Source: Aquanectria penicillioides | Taxonomy: Eukaryota; Ascomycota; Sordariomycetes; Hypocreales; Nectriaceae | Reading direction: 5' to 3' | Length of the DNA: 64,000 nucleotides | NCBI GenBank assembly: GCA_003415625.1 | Contig: PYIU01000005.1 | Coordinates: forward strand, 2,795,001 to 2,859,000 | Shown here: one piece after another, positions 25,859 to 36,236 of the stretch | How positions within the stretch are numbered: the first letter of the stretch is position 1 | How the letters are laid out: every line of letters starts with the position of its first letter | Notes under the pieces: model-generated | What the model saw: the letters and a program-made list of their open reading frames with translations, nothing else | Told to the model about the DNA's origin: nothing | The model's database searches: none | Position numbers and translations under genes: made by a program

Positions 25859-27429
25859 TTAAAGGATTTATTATTAAACTAAAAGTATATTAAATATTTA
25901 AATAAATAGCTAAAAAGCTAAATTAATAATTATTATAAATAGCTTTAATTATAAAAAATAGTAATAAGCCTTTTATAATTAATTAAATTAAAGGCTATAA
26001 TAAAGTTTAATTAAAAGAGTAATATTATTTTACTATAGGCCTATATTATATATATTGCTTTTACTATAATTGTAAAAGTAAGCTTAATAAACCTTTAAGG
26101 TCTATTTTTTATTTAATTATTAAAAAGTATATTTAAATTCTTTACTATTATTATTATTTATTAAGCTATTATTAACTTTATTACTTTATTAATAATATTA
26201 AAAAAGAAAATAGATTTTTATTTAAATACTATATATTTTTAAGCTATTATTTTATTTAATTTAAAAATAATAATAGTAATTATATAGTAAAAATAATATA
26301 AAAAATATCTAAATGCAATACTTATATTAATAATAATAATAAAGGCTTTTAAAAAAGGCTTATTATATACTTTAAAGAAATTAATAAAGAATTTATTATT
26401 ACTAAAAGCTTTTTATAATTAAATTTTAAAGAATAAATATATTAATTTATAAAGTTTAATATAGTTTTATATTAAGTTTTTAGTATTTTATAGCATTTAG
26501 TCTATATTTAATAATTATATAGTAAAATTTATTATAATAAATTTAATATTTTAATTATTTACTTAAAATTTAAAAAAAAGCATTTTATTAATATAATTGC
26601 CTTTTTAATATAGCTTATAGCTAAAAAATCTTATTTAAGGCAATTAAAGGAAAAGAGCTATAATAAGGCTAAAGCAATATTGCTTTAAAGTTATATCTAT
26701 CTCTTTAAATTCTAAAGTTTCTTTTAGCTATTAATACCTTTTTCTATTTTAGCTTTAAATAAAGTATTGCATTAAGCTATATATTTAGCTCTAGCTATAT
26801 AAGCCTTTTATTTATTGCCTGCCTTTTATAGTTTTAATTAATTAGCTATTATATTATTATATTATATATATCTTTATATTTATTTAAATTAATAAATAGC
26901 CTTTATAATAGGCTAATTCTATTAATTATTGCAATTAGGCCTAAATTGCCTTTATATTAAAATAATATATTAAGTAATTTAATGCAGTTTTTAAATTAGC
27001 TATTTAACTATTTATTTTAGCTATTATATAAAGGTTATTTTATTTAAAGTTTAATAAAAAGTAATTTATACTTCAAGTTTAACCTTTTTAAGGTTTATTA
27101 TATATTAATTAAATACTATAAGCTAAAGGTTTAATAAAAAAAATGCAATATATTTATAAAGAACTTAATATATATTTACTATAAAATATAATTAAAGCTA
27201 TTTAAATTATAATTAAAGCTTAAATAAAAAATATAGCTATTCTTTAAGGCTTAAGCTAAATTAAAAGTACTATTTTTAGTATTATTTACTTTTTAAATTA
27301 TTATTTTATAAAAGGTTATTAAGGCTATATTTAGCTATTATATCTCTATTAAAAAGGTTAAGCTATATAAAGTAGTTCTATTATAGCAGTTCTATATTAA
27401 ATAGTATAAATTAAAGTCTTTAATTATAA

Positions 27430-27803
27430 TTATCTAAAGCGCTAAAGTAAGGCCAGCTAGAGCGCGCATTGCCCTTAAATCTCCCTTGCCTTTTAGGGGG
27501 TTATATACTGCAATTATTCTTATATAGCTGTATTTAAAATTAATGCTAGCCCAGTCTTCCCCAGCTTAGTAAGTCCAGGTCTCCGGTCTATATTGTTTAT
27601 GTATATAGAGAGCTGTATGGCCTGAGTGGTAGATTATAGTGTAGTTCGATCTTCCGGGGTTCGCCGGGGCGTTGGTCCCTTGGTTTCTGGCCGGTTCTAG
27701 GAGTGCGATCGCGTTGTATCCGTTGTGGGCACATAGCGCCCGGTGGGTTAACCTAGGGCGGCGGTGTGTATTCTAGAATAGGACCTGCATTAGTTGGATG
27801 TAG
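27430..27803 (-). pseudogene. Unmutated endonuclease segment of LINE A ORF2
   Basis: This ~370-bp part of LINE A has normal GC while the rest of the element is saturated with A and T. On the minus strand it encodes the N-terminal part of an APE-type endonuclease, with recognisable pieces such as EPARNQGT, YIHK and AGEDW ahead of the GDFN-like motif (mutated, near 27416). In LINEs B and C the same region is AT-rich. Only one or two stops interrupt the frame. The segment ends at the 5' truncation point. Confidence 0.75.
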
Positions 27804-28744
27804 CAATCTTTCTTTAAGTTAAAACCTTTAGGCTATTTATAATTACTTATTAAATAGCCCTTAAAACCTTTATAATTAATAAAGTATTTATAATAGCTTT
27901 ATTTAATTTTATAGCATTATCTATATTAATTTAAAACTTAAAAAGTATGCCTTTTAATACTATAATTAAATCCTTAAACTATTAGCTTATTCTTATTGCT
28001 TTTTAAAGCCCTATTGCTTAAGCTTTTTAAATTGCATTTTTTCAAAAAGTAAGCTATTTATCTATACCTTTATAGATTATAACTTAAAATTAATAAAGTT
28101 TTATTAATAATTTATAAAGCATTTAATAAGCTTTATATATATATTTATCTTTTGCTTAAATAAAATAATTATATAAGGCTTTTATATTTTTAATTAATAA
28201 CTTTTTAGCTAAATAGTAATAGCAATATAAAAGAAGTAAAATAATTTATAAAATTTAATCTTAAATAATTACTATTTTCTTTTAAAAGGCTATATATCTT
28301 TTTAATTAATATTTATAATTAGCCTATAGTGCATTAAATGCTATAAGGCCTATATTTATAAAGTTAAGAACTTTATTATTAAGTTCTTACTATTTATTAA
28401 ATAAAAGGTTTTTAATTTATAATCAATTATAAAAATGCTTAATATAGCAATTAATATAAAGGTTTATAGGCAATAATATACTTTTCTTTTAGCTAAAGGA
28501 CTTAAAGTCTAAAGGGATTAGCTTTTTAATAATAAAAAAAGGCTTTTTAGCTATTTTAGGGTTAATATAAGGCTAAAGGTCTTAAATAATAATCTTTATT
28601 TTTAAAATTAAATATTAAAGAATTTAATTATTATTTATAATTAGTTTAATTAAAGTAGCTAAAATTCTTATTATTAAATAGCTAATAATTAATTAGCAAT
28701 TTAAATAAAAGAGATATATAAATAATAAAGGCATATAGTATATA
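27804..28744. repeat. AT-rich RIP-degraded sequence right of LINE A
   Basis: No recognisable motif. It lies between the truncated LINE A and the W copy and may be the body of the W element on the minus strand. Confidence 0.4.
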
Positions 28745-28990
28745 TTTAGCTATTAATTATTAAATAGCTTATATAATTAATTAATAACCTTAAATATATA
28801 TATATTGTATATATATTTACTTTAGCTTTTGCCCCTTAAGGTTAAGGATGTCTATCTTTCCTTTTCTTTTTAATATAGGCTAGCCGATTGAGGGCTTGGC
28901 GAGCCTTCTTTAAGTCGGTCTTAACAACGCCTTGTTTCTTATGTAACTCCCTAAAGCCCTAGTGTTCCAATATGCCTTTAATTTAATAAA
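28745..28990 (-). pseudogene. W family coding end, largely unmutated copy
   Basis: The part at about 28830-28975 has normal base composition. Read on the minus strand, 28972-28842 gives about 42 codons ending in TAA, with one internal TAG (probably an original TGG). The end is strongly basic, with repeated Lys/Arg pairs. The copy at 21480-21742 matches it in frame to the same stop. The protein family is not recognised; it could be the C-terminus of a transposase or another element protein. Confidence 0.5.
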
Positions 28991-29139
28991 TATAGACTTA
29001 AAAACAATACTACGTTAATATAAAAAATAGAACTATAAAATAGTACTTAAAGGTAGTATTAACCTAAAGTTCTACTTTATTTATAGATAAATATAAGTAA
29101 AACATTAAGCATTAATAAAGTATTTAAAAATAATATTAG

Positions 29140-30320
29140 CTAAAGGATATATTAAGATCTTTACTTTATTAATAGAATATTTAGTAATATTATATAATTA
29201 ATTATAGACTATAGATAACTTAATAATATTAGAATTAAGAATTAAATACGTTTATTTTTAATTATAGAAATAAAAGATTAACTTTTTAAAAAGAAGATAT
29301 TTTTAGCTTTAAATCTAAAAGAAGTATATAACTTTATTAAAATAAAGAAAGAAAAAGAATACAAAATAGCATTTTATATTAGATTTAAACTTTATAAATA
29401 TTTAGTAATGCCTATAAAATAAATAAATGCATTAATAATATTTTAATAAATAGCTAATAATATTCTTAAAGAATACTTAAATATTTTTATAGTTATATAC
29501 TTTAATGATATTTTAATATTTTTAAATAATAGTAAAGAATATAAGGACTATATATATAAAGTATTTAAAAAGCTAAAAGAAATTAATCTTTTAGTAGAAC
29601 TAAAGAAATATAAATTTTATACTAAAGAAGTTAAGTTTTGTAAATATATTATTTTATATAATGCAATTAAAATAGATCTAAAAAAGATTATAGCAATTAA
29701 ATAATAAAAGGTATTAAAAAACCTAAAGAAAGTATAGTCTTTTTTAGCTTTTATTAATTACTACTAAAAGTTTATTAAAGATTTTAAAAACCTAGCTATA
29801 GCCTTTAGTAATTATACTAAAAAAGAAAAGAAATTTATAAATAAATAAAGCTTAAAAGGGTTTTAATAATATTAAAGATATAATTCTTTTAGAATTAATA
29901 CATATAATATTTAACTTAAATAAAGAAATAATGCTTAAAATAAATACCTTAAACTACATAATAAAAGTATAATTAAAATAATAAAATAGTATACTTTACT
30001 TTATTGCATTTTACTTTTATAAATTGTATGGATTAAAATTAAATTACTTTATATAGATTAAAGAGTTTTTTATAATATTTAATGCATTTAAGGAATTTAA
30101 ATATTACTTAATAAAAGGATAATATAAAATTAAAGTCTATATTAACAATAAGAATATTATTTATTTTATAATAATATAGCAATTAAGTAAAAGGCAAGTT
30201 TACTATATTAAATATATAATACAATTTAACTATATTATTATTTATTAAAAAGAAAGCAAAAATAAATAAATAGTATTAGTAAATAATTAAATTTAGTTAT
30301 TATATATAATTTATAATGAA
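29140..30320 (+). pseudogene. Ty3/gypsy pol remnant (RT to RNase H)
   Basis: One frame can be followed for nearly 400 codons despite RIP stops. It shows the gypsy RT order: a relic of VDYRQLN (Asp codon at 29208-29210), LKEAYN-like and TAFRTRFGLYEYLVMP-like segments, and the catalytic box now YFND instead of YLDD (29498-29509). Next come a LLVE..K..F segment and the connection motif related to FLGFxNYYRxFI (about 29737-29780). An RNase H segment related to LNYxIxDKEFLAI follows (about 30030-30080), and then the YxxxIxQFNxxI region (about 30210-30240). Mutations are Trp to stop, Gly to Ser/Lys and Asp to Asn. Integrase and LTRs were not found next to it. Confidence 0.85.
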
Positions 30321-30880
30321 CTTTCCTTAAATAAGTAATTTATAACTTATAATCCTTATTTAAACTTTAATTAATAAAAAGAAGCTTTTATATAGGATTC
30401 TTTACTTAAGTCTTTATTTTAGAGATTAATTTAATAAATATACTACCATTTTTACTATCTTTAGCTAGAGTTTAATTAATAAACTACTTTTAATTATAAG
30501 AACTTTTAGTTTCTTTTTTACTATCCCTTTACATTTTATTACTATATTTTAAGAGCACTTTCTTTTATTACTCTTCCTTTTTAATCTAGCTATATATAAA
30601 TTAAATTGCTCTTTTAAAGCTTATTATTTATTTCTATAATTTAAAGTTTAATTTCATATTTTATTATTATTATTTAAATAAAGTTTTATAGTATTAATAA
30701 TAATTACTTTTCTTTTTAATTTTTAAAGTAATAATTTTAATATATTCTTAATATATAATCTCTTATAATAGTATATAAAGAAAGATTTATTATCTTAAAT
30801 TAAAAGCTATAAAAGTCTAAAGAAATTTACTCTTTAAGAATTAAGCTATATATTTATAGTTAATAGTAGTTTTAGCATTT
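30321..30880. repeat. AT-rich sequence between the gypsy remnant and family X
   Basis: RIP-degraded. Gypsy homology ends just before it, and no integrase motif was found. Nothing else was recognised. Confidence 0.4.
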
Positions 30881-32300
30881 TATTTTATTTAATATATAAG
30901 TATTATATTTAACTATTATTAAGCCTTTAATTTTTATATTAATAGTATAATTAATTAAGTATTTTAATGCTTTAAGTTTTAAATAATTTAATTAATAATA
31001 CTATTTTATAGCTTTTATTTATTATTAATATTTTATTATTTATAAATTATAATACAGTTTATATATTATCAATAAGCTGTATTTTTAAGTAATAAACTTA
31101 TAATTTAAAATATATTAATTATAGGCAATCTATAATTTATATAAAGATTGCCTACCTTTATATTTTAAAATATTATATTTATTTCTTTAATTCTATTAAT
31201 AAGTATATTAATAAAGTCTTATTAATAAATTAAATTTATTTTAATTTATTGGCAATAAGCAATATACTTTAAAATAAAATAAAATAAGCTTTACTTTATA
31301 GGTTTTAAAGTTTAATTTCTCTATCTTTAAATTTTAAGATTAAAAGGTTTTTTAATTTAATAATAATAATTTTATTAAATATAGCTAATTTAAAATTCTT
31401 AAAATTCCTTTTATTATTAAAAGTATATATTATAATCCTTAAGTTAAATATAATTAAAATTTATAATAGATATTTACTATATAAAATAAGGAAAATAGCT
31501 ATAAAATTTAAAATTAAGATTTAGAATATTAATTATTTATTTAAAGTTTTAATTAATTATATAGTTTACTTTTTAAGCTTTTTATATAGTTTTTAAACTT
31601 TAATTTAATCTTTAAATTTTACTTTTTATTTTTATTTATTTACTTTTAACTTTTTATATACTTAAATATATTTTTAGGAAATATAATTTAATACGTTTAG
31701 GTATTAATATTAATATATAACTTTCTATATAAATTATAGTAATTATTTTCCTTTAGAGTTTTTTTTTTAATTTAAACTATTTAAATTATAAACTCTTTAA
31801 ATAGAAATGCATTTTAAAAGGCATTTTTAAGCCTTAAAATATAAATCTAAAGTTCCCTTTTTATACTAAAGCTTTCTATTACTTTTAGTCTTTTTTTTAA
31901 TTTTATATTTAAAACTTAAAGTAAAAGCAATTAATATATAAATACTATTTTTAATAGTATTTTTAAATTATACTTTAGTTTAAAGAAATATTTAAAAATA
32001 ACTTTTAAAATATTATTTTAAGTTTATAAACTATATATTTATATATATAGTATTATTAATATTTTTTATATTTATAATCCTTATAGACTATTCTTAATTA
32101 ATAATTTAATTTTATTAAATAATTTTAAGGTTTAAAGTCTATTTTAATACTTTAAAATAGCATTTTTAAGCTTATATTTCCTTTAGTGCATTATTAATTT
32201 TATATATAGCTTTAAGATTATAATACAATTTTACAAGAAAATAAAACAAGCAGCAGGCATGCCGTTTTATATTAGAGCCTTTTGGAACAAGTGAATGAAC

Positions 32301-32342
32301 GGCGCAGGGTATGGGGGGCGTCGCGCCCCCATACCCTGCGCC
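32301..32342. repeat. Perfect 17-bp inverted repeat (hairpin)
   Basis: The left arm GGCGCAGGGTATGGGGG (32301-32317) pairs perfectly with 32326-32342 around the 8-nt loop GCGTCGCG. It is very GC-rich in a ~20% GC neighbourhood. Confidence 0.95.
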
Positions 32343-32365
32343 TTAGAATAGCTAACCATTGAGGA

Positions 32366-32406
32366 GCTAAGGTTACGTGGGCCCTGCAGGCCCCCGTACC
32401 CTTAGC
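32366..32406. repeat. 18-bp near-perfect inverted repeat (hairpin)
   Basis: The left arm 32366-32383 pairs with 32389-32406 around the loop CTGCA. The two non-Watson-Crick positions would be G-T pairs in RNA. Confidence 0.92.
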
Positions 32407-32460
32407 TTGCAGAACTAGGGCAATATAAGGATTGAGCTAGAGCATTAAACAACCAGCAGA

Positions 32461-32535
32461 GAATTGAACTAGAGAATTGAACTAGAGAATTGAACTAGAG
32501 AATGAACTAGAGAATGAACTAGAGAATGAACTAGA
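32461..32535. repeat. 13/12-bp tandem repeat
   Basis: Three copies of GAATTGAACTAGA are followed by three copies of GAATGAACTAGA, which is one T shorter. They run directly into GAAGA. Confidence 0.95.
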
Positions 32536-33227
32536 GAAGAAGACACTAAATCACATGAATTTCATATGAGAGTCTAAATGAGGTGAATAGTGGGCTAAAA
32601 GAATTAATAGAGAGAGAGCGAGAAGAGTGGGGGTTAGGGGTATAAAAACCTTTTGTTTTAAAAGGCATAATATAATAATATTATTATTTCTATTTATTAT
32701 AAATAAATAAATTTTAATATAATAAAGCCTTATTTTTTTAATTATTTAATTAAAGATATTATAGATTTTATTTATTTTAATTTTATATTTTTTAATTATA
32801 ATATAATATTATAAGCTTATATTTTAATAGTTTTTAATTTTTAAAAAGTAACTTTATTATTATAATTACTCTTTATATTAATTAAAAAATTTTATTATTA
32901 AACTTTTAGCTTTAATTTCTTTTTTATATAATATTTTATAGTAATAAATATTATAGATTTAAAATTTTAAATAATTTTAAATTATAAAGGGTCCTTAAGA
33001 ATTTTAAGCTTTTAAATTTATTATATAATAATTTTTATTTTATAATTTTATTTAAAGGTCTTTTAATTATTTAAATTACTAAAAATATAAATCTTAAAAG
33101 TTATTTTATATATTTAGTTTAGAATTAAAATTTAAAGTTTATTTCTTACTTTTAGGGCTTAATTTAATAATTATAGCTATATTAATAAATATAGCTTTAA
33201 GACTTTTAATTATTAAATTGGACTTAT

Positions 33228-33426
33228 TGTGTAATTATATATATTGTTTTTATTCCTTTTAGATTTATTGAATTGCTTAGACTCTAAAGGAAGGGTTGGG
33301 CTGCGCTAGACCTAATATAGCTATACTCTATTTGTATAACCTTTATTTAATTATTGTAACCTTTATTTTTATTATTTAAAGTGTGTATTAATATTCTTTT
33401 ATATATATAATACTTTAGGTTTAATA
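33228..33426 (-). repeat. 199-bp terminal repeat unit, copy X
   Basis: Same length as 21757-21955 and 46372-46570. It is partly unmutated (for example GGGTTGGGCTGCGCTAGACC near 33295). The sequence to its left continues as family X. Confidence 0.75.
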
Positions 33427-33469
33427 AAGCCTTAAGTAAAAAAGAAAAGAATAAAAAGAATATAAAATT

Positions 33470-33830
33470 AATTTAATTTAATAATCATAAGTATTAAAGC
33501 TATATTTATTAATATAGCTATAACTATTAAATTAAGCCTTAAAGTAAAAAACAAACCTTAAATTATTATTTTAATCTTTAATTTAAAAATAAGCTTTAAA
33601 ATATATCTTTTTAAGAGTTTTAATAATCAAAAGGTCTTTAAATAAAGCTATAATATAAAGATTATAATTAAATAAATTTATAGAATAAAGATCTTTATAG
33701 ACCTTTTTTAATGTAAAGATTTTTTATTTTTTAAGCCTAAAAGATCTATAATTATTAAATACTTTATAAAAAAATTAAAAGTAAAAATTAATAAAATAAA
33801 GTTTATTTATTTAAAATAAAAGGTATAATT
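33470..33830 (+). repeat. Inverted partial copy of the X/Y internal region
   Basis: Read on the plus strand, this matches the reverse complement of roughly 32850-33220, with shared segments such as AAAGCTATATTTATTAATAT. The 199-bp unit therefore sits between two inverted arms. The copy is cut off by LINE G. Between 33427 and 33469 is a short purine-rich stretch. Confidence 0.6.
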
Positions 33831-34517
33831 TATTTATTTATTTAGTAATACTTAATAAACCTATAAAGTAAATAATGCTTTTATACTATATAAATAAAAT
33901 AAAAACCTATATTTAATATAATAATAAATTTAATATAGGCTCTTTATAAAAAAGCATTAAATTAAAAGTTAATTTAATAGTATTATTCAAATATTTTATT
34001 TACTTAATTATAAAGTTAATAAATAAATAAAAGTAAGGCCTATAATAAACTCAAATTATTTATACTATAGGCCTATTATAAATAGTAAGGCATTAACTTA
34101 ATATTAATAGCTACTAGTTAGCTAGCTATTAGTTATTTAAGTTTTATTATTATTATTTTATAAACCTTATAAATATACTTAAATCTTTTTTTCTTTTTTT
34201 ATATATCTTTATAAAAGCTTTCTTTTGCCTTTAAGTATATATTTTATTAATATAGTATTTATATAAAATACTTAATTTATATAAGTATTAATTGCTATTT
34301 TTATTGCTATTTTAAGCTAAGTATATATAGCTAAAAATAATTATTATCATAATAAAAAGAATTAAATAATGATAATAATAATAATAGTAATATATATTTA
34401 ATATAGCTTTAAGTAATATTTAATATTAAGATTTATAAATATGAAAATATTAAGCCAGCTATATTGAAATAAAAAGTATTATACTAACCCTAAAGATAAT
34501 ATAGAATTTACTTTATT
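33831..34517 (-). mobile_element. LINE G: short 5'-truncated LINE fragment
   Basis: The 3' tail of the LINE family in minus orientation begins at about 33831. The body matches the LINE A 3' region through the mutated trinucleotide array (about 34338-34390) and ends near 34517, at the boundary with family E. It is about 0.69 kb and RIP-saturated. No target duplication could be fixed. Confidence 0.75.
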
Positions 34518-35087
34518 TTATATATATAAAGATTCTAATAGTAATAATACTACTAAATATTATAATTAAATAGTAAAGTATATTAATAGCATTTTTAAAA
34601 GGTTTATTTATACTTTCTAAATACTCTTAATTAAATTAATAAGCTAATAGCAATAAAGAACTTAAATAAAAATAGCTTTAATAAAATTTAAAAGAATTAT
34701 ATAGTATTAAGAAATATATTTAGCATTATATAAAATTAAAAGTAGCTTAATATATAATTTTAAAAAAAAGCCAATTTCTATATAAAGTTAATTTAAATGT
34801 ATAATTATAAAGCCATTTATATTAAGTATTTTATTATTGAAAAAAAAGGCAAGTAATAAAAATAAACTAAATTAATATTAATTTAATGCCCTTTAGTTAT
34901 TTATACTTAATACTATATTAATAGCTAATAATATACTTTAACTTTAACAGTCTTATAATATAATTAATTAATAGAGTAAAGCTATAGTTATAGGTTTAAG
35001 GCATAATTATAATATATTATTTATTAATATATATAAGAAAATAATAGCTTTTATCTTTTATATTATAATTAAAATAAAATATTTAAT
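34518..35087 (+). repeat. Repeat family E, left part (split by LINE C)
   Basis: Matches the reverse complement of about 10590-11145. The last 17 bp (35071-35087, AAAATAAAATATTTAAT) are the target duplication of LINE C, and the family resumes at 42390. Confidence 0.72.
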
Positions 35088-36194
35088 AACTCTGCCCTTA
35101 GACTTGCGACTGCTTATAGCCATCCTAAACCACCTCTAAAACATCTAAAACCACAATTAATTGATTCCTTATATTAGGCTACCCCTAAATACAATAGCGC
35201 ATTAAGAGCATAGCGCTAATACTATAGCCCTTTTAATAGTTATTAATTTAAAAAGGTATAGCATTAAAAATAGCTAATATAACCCCCTTTTTATTGCTAG
35301 TTAATATAGCAATATGCCTAAAATAAATAAAGCAATAAAAGCTAATAGAAGCCTTATAATTAATAAAAATAAAGAAATTTATAAAGCTATTATTAAAATT
35401 ATTCTATTTTACTTTTTTAAAGTAGTTTAAAAGGTATTTTAAATCTATATTAATATATATAAAATGCACTTTTGCTCTTTCTTTAAGATTAATATAATCC
35501 CTAAAAAGAGACTTATTAATAAAATTACTATTACTATAATAATTGCTATTATTATAGCAATAATAGCTATTTTAGTTAATTTAGGCCTTTTTTCTTTTTA
35601 ATTAATATAATAGTTTTATATATTAATTCTTTTATATAGCTTTATATTTATAAATACTAAAATTAATAAATGTATAATATATAGCTATATTAAGCATAAA
35701 GTTACTATTTGCATTAAAGATAACTTTAAAGATATTAAAAACTATACTTTAATAGAAATTATATAAGCAGTAAATTAAGCCTATAATAACTTCTATATAG
35801 TTATAATATACTACCTTTTAATAGAGATATAGTCCTTACTTTTCTTACCTTAAAATAGACTAAAGCCTTTTATAAAAAAGAATAAATAGCTATTATATTT
35901 AGAAATAATGCCCTTTTAGCTTCTTTAATCTTTACTATTTTAATAAAGGGAATTTAAATTAAATCTATTTTTAATAATATAAATATATTTATTAAAACTA
36001 TTAATAATATTAATATCTTAAAAATTAGTAAAGTAAAGCCTATTTAAGCCTAAAATAGTATTATAATAAAAATAAACTTAATCCTTTATATTTTATTAAT
36101 TAAAAAAGCTAATAGCCTATATAATAATAGGCTATTTCTTAATACTAAACTTTATAATTGCAAACCCTTTAATAAAGAACTAAAACTTATTTAA

Positions 36195-36236
36195 TGCTTT
36201 TAATGCTATAAGTATAGCTATATTATAAGAAACTAT
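36195..36236 (+). pseudogene. CCHC zinc knuckle relic in LINE C ORF1
   Basis: The codons spell C-F-stop-C-Y-K-Y-S-Y-I-I-R-N-Y. Undoing CAA-to-TAA, CAT-to-TAT, GGC-to-AGC and TGC/TGT-to-TAT changes gives the spacing C-x2-C-x4-H-x4-C, the nucleic-acid-binding knuckle typical of LINE ORF1 proteins. LINE B keeps the same frame at 52610-52651. Confidence 0.75.

Larger units (their letters stand above)
22108..27803 (-). mobile_element. LINE A: 5'-truncated Tad-like LINE carrying a SINE
   Basis: This is a minus-strand copy of the LINE family that is full-length at 51483-58109. The 3' tail lies at 22108-22200 and includes the shared 3' motif. The (AAT)n-rich 3' region is at about 22630-22755. The mutated RT FADD box falls inside 24971-25189 on the antisense side, and the endonuclease region is at about 27100-27800. 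The copy stops abruptly at about 27803, inside ORF2, where the match to LINEs B and C ends. SINE copy 2 (25274-25858) interrupts it. The open frame 24971-25189 (plus) is antisense to RT and is not a gene. Confidence 0.82.
32236..32672 (+). mobile_element. Unmutated 0.44 kb insert with hairpins and tandem repeat
   Basis: Copy Y runs straight across the position where X carries this segment (AATTTTATAATATTATT in Y), so it is an insertion in X or a loss from Y. Its GC content is near normal although X is saturated. It holds a 17-bp perfect stem (32301-32342), an 18-bp near-perfect stem (32366-32406), a 13/12-bp tandem repeat (32461-32535) and GGGGTATAAAAACC, which contains a TATA-like box, near the right end. 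The right end recurs at 17368-17438. There is no coding frame. A non-autonomous transposon or a solo LTR are the likely options; I could not fix a target duplication. Confidence 0.6.
30880..33426 (-). mobile_element. Repeat family X/Y, copy X, with an insert
   Basis: The segment 31340-33426 aligns with 44893-46570 (copy Y) apart from a 0.44 kb insert at 32236-32672 that Y lacks. Both end in the 199-bp unit. If the unit is an LTR, the coding direction is minus and this is the 5' end of an LTR element. No protein motif could be identified because RIP is saturated. The other end of the element was not located. Confidence 0.6.
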
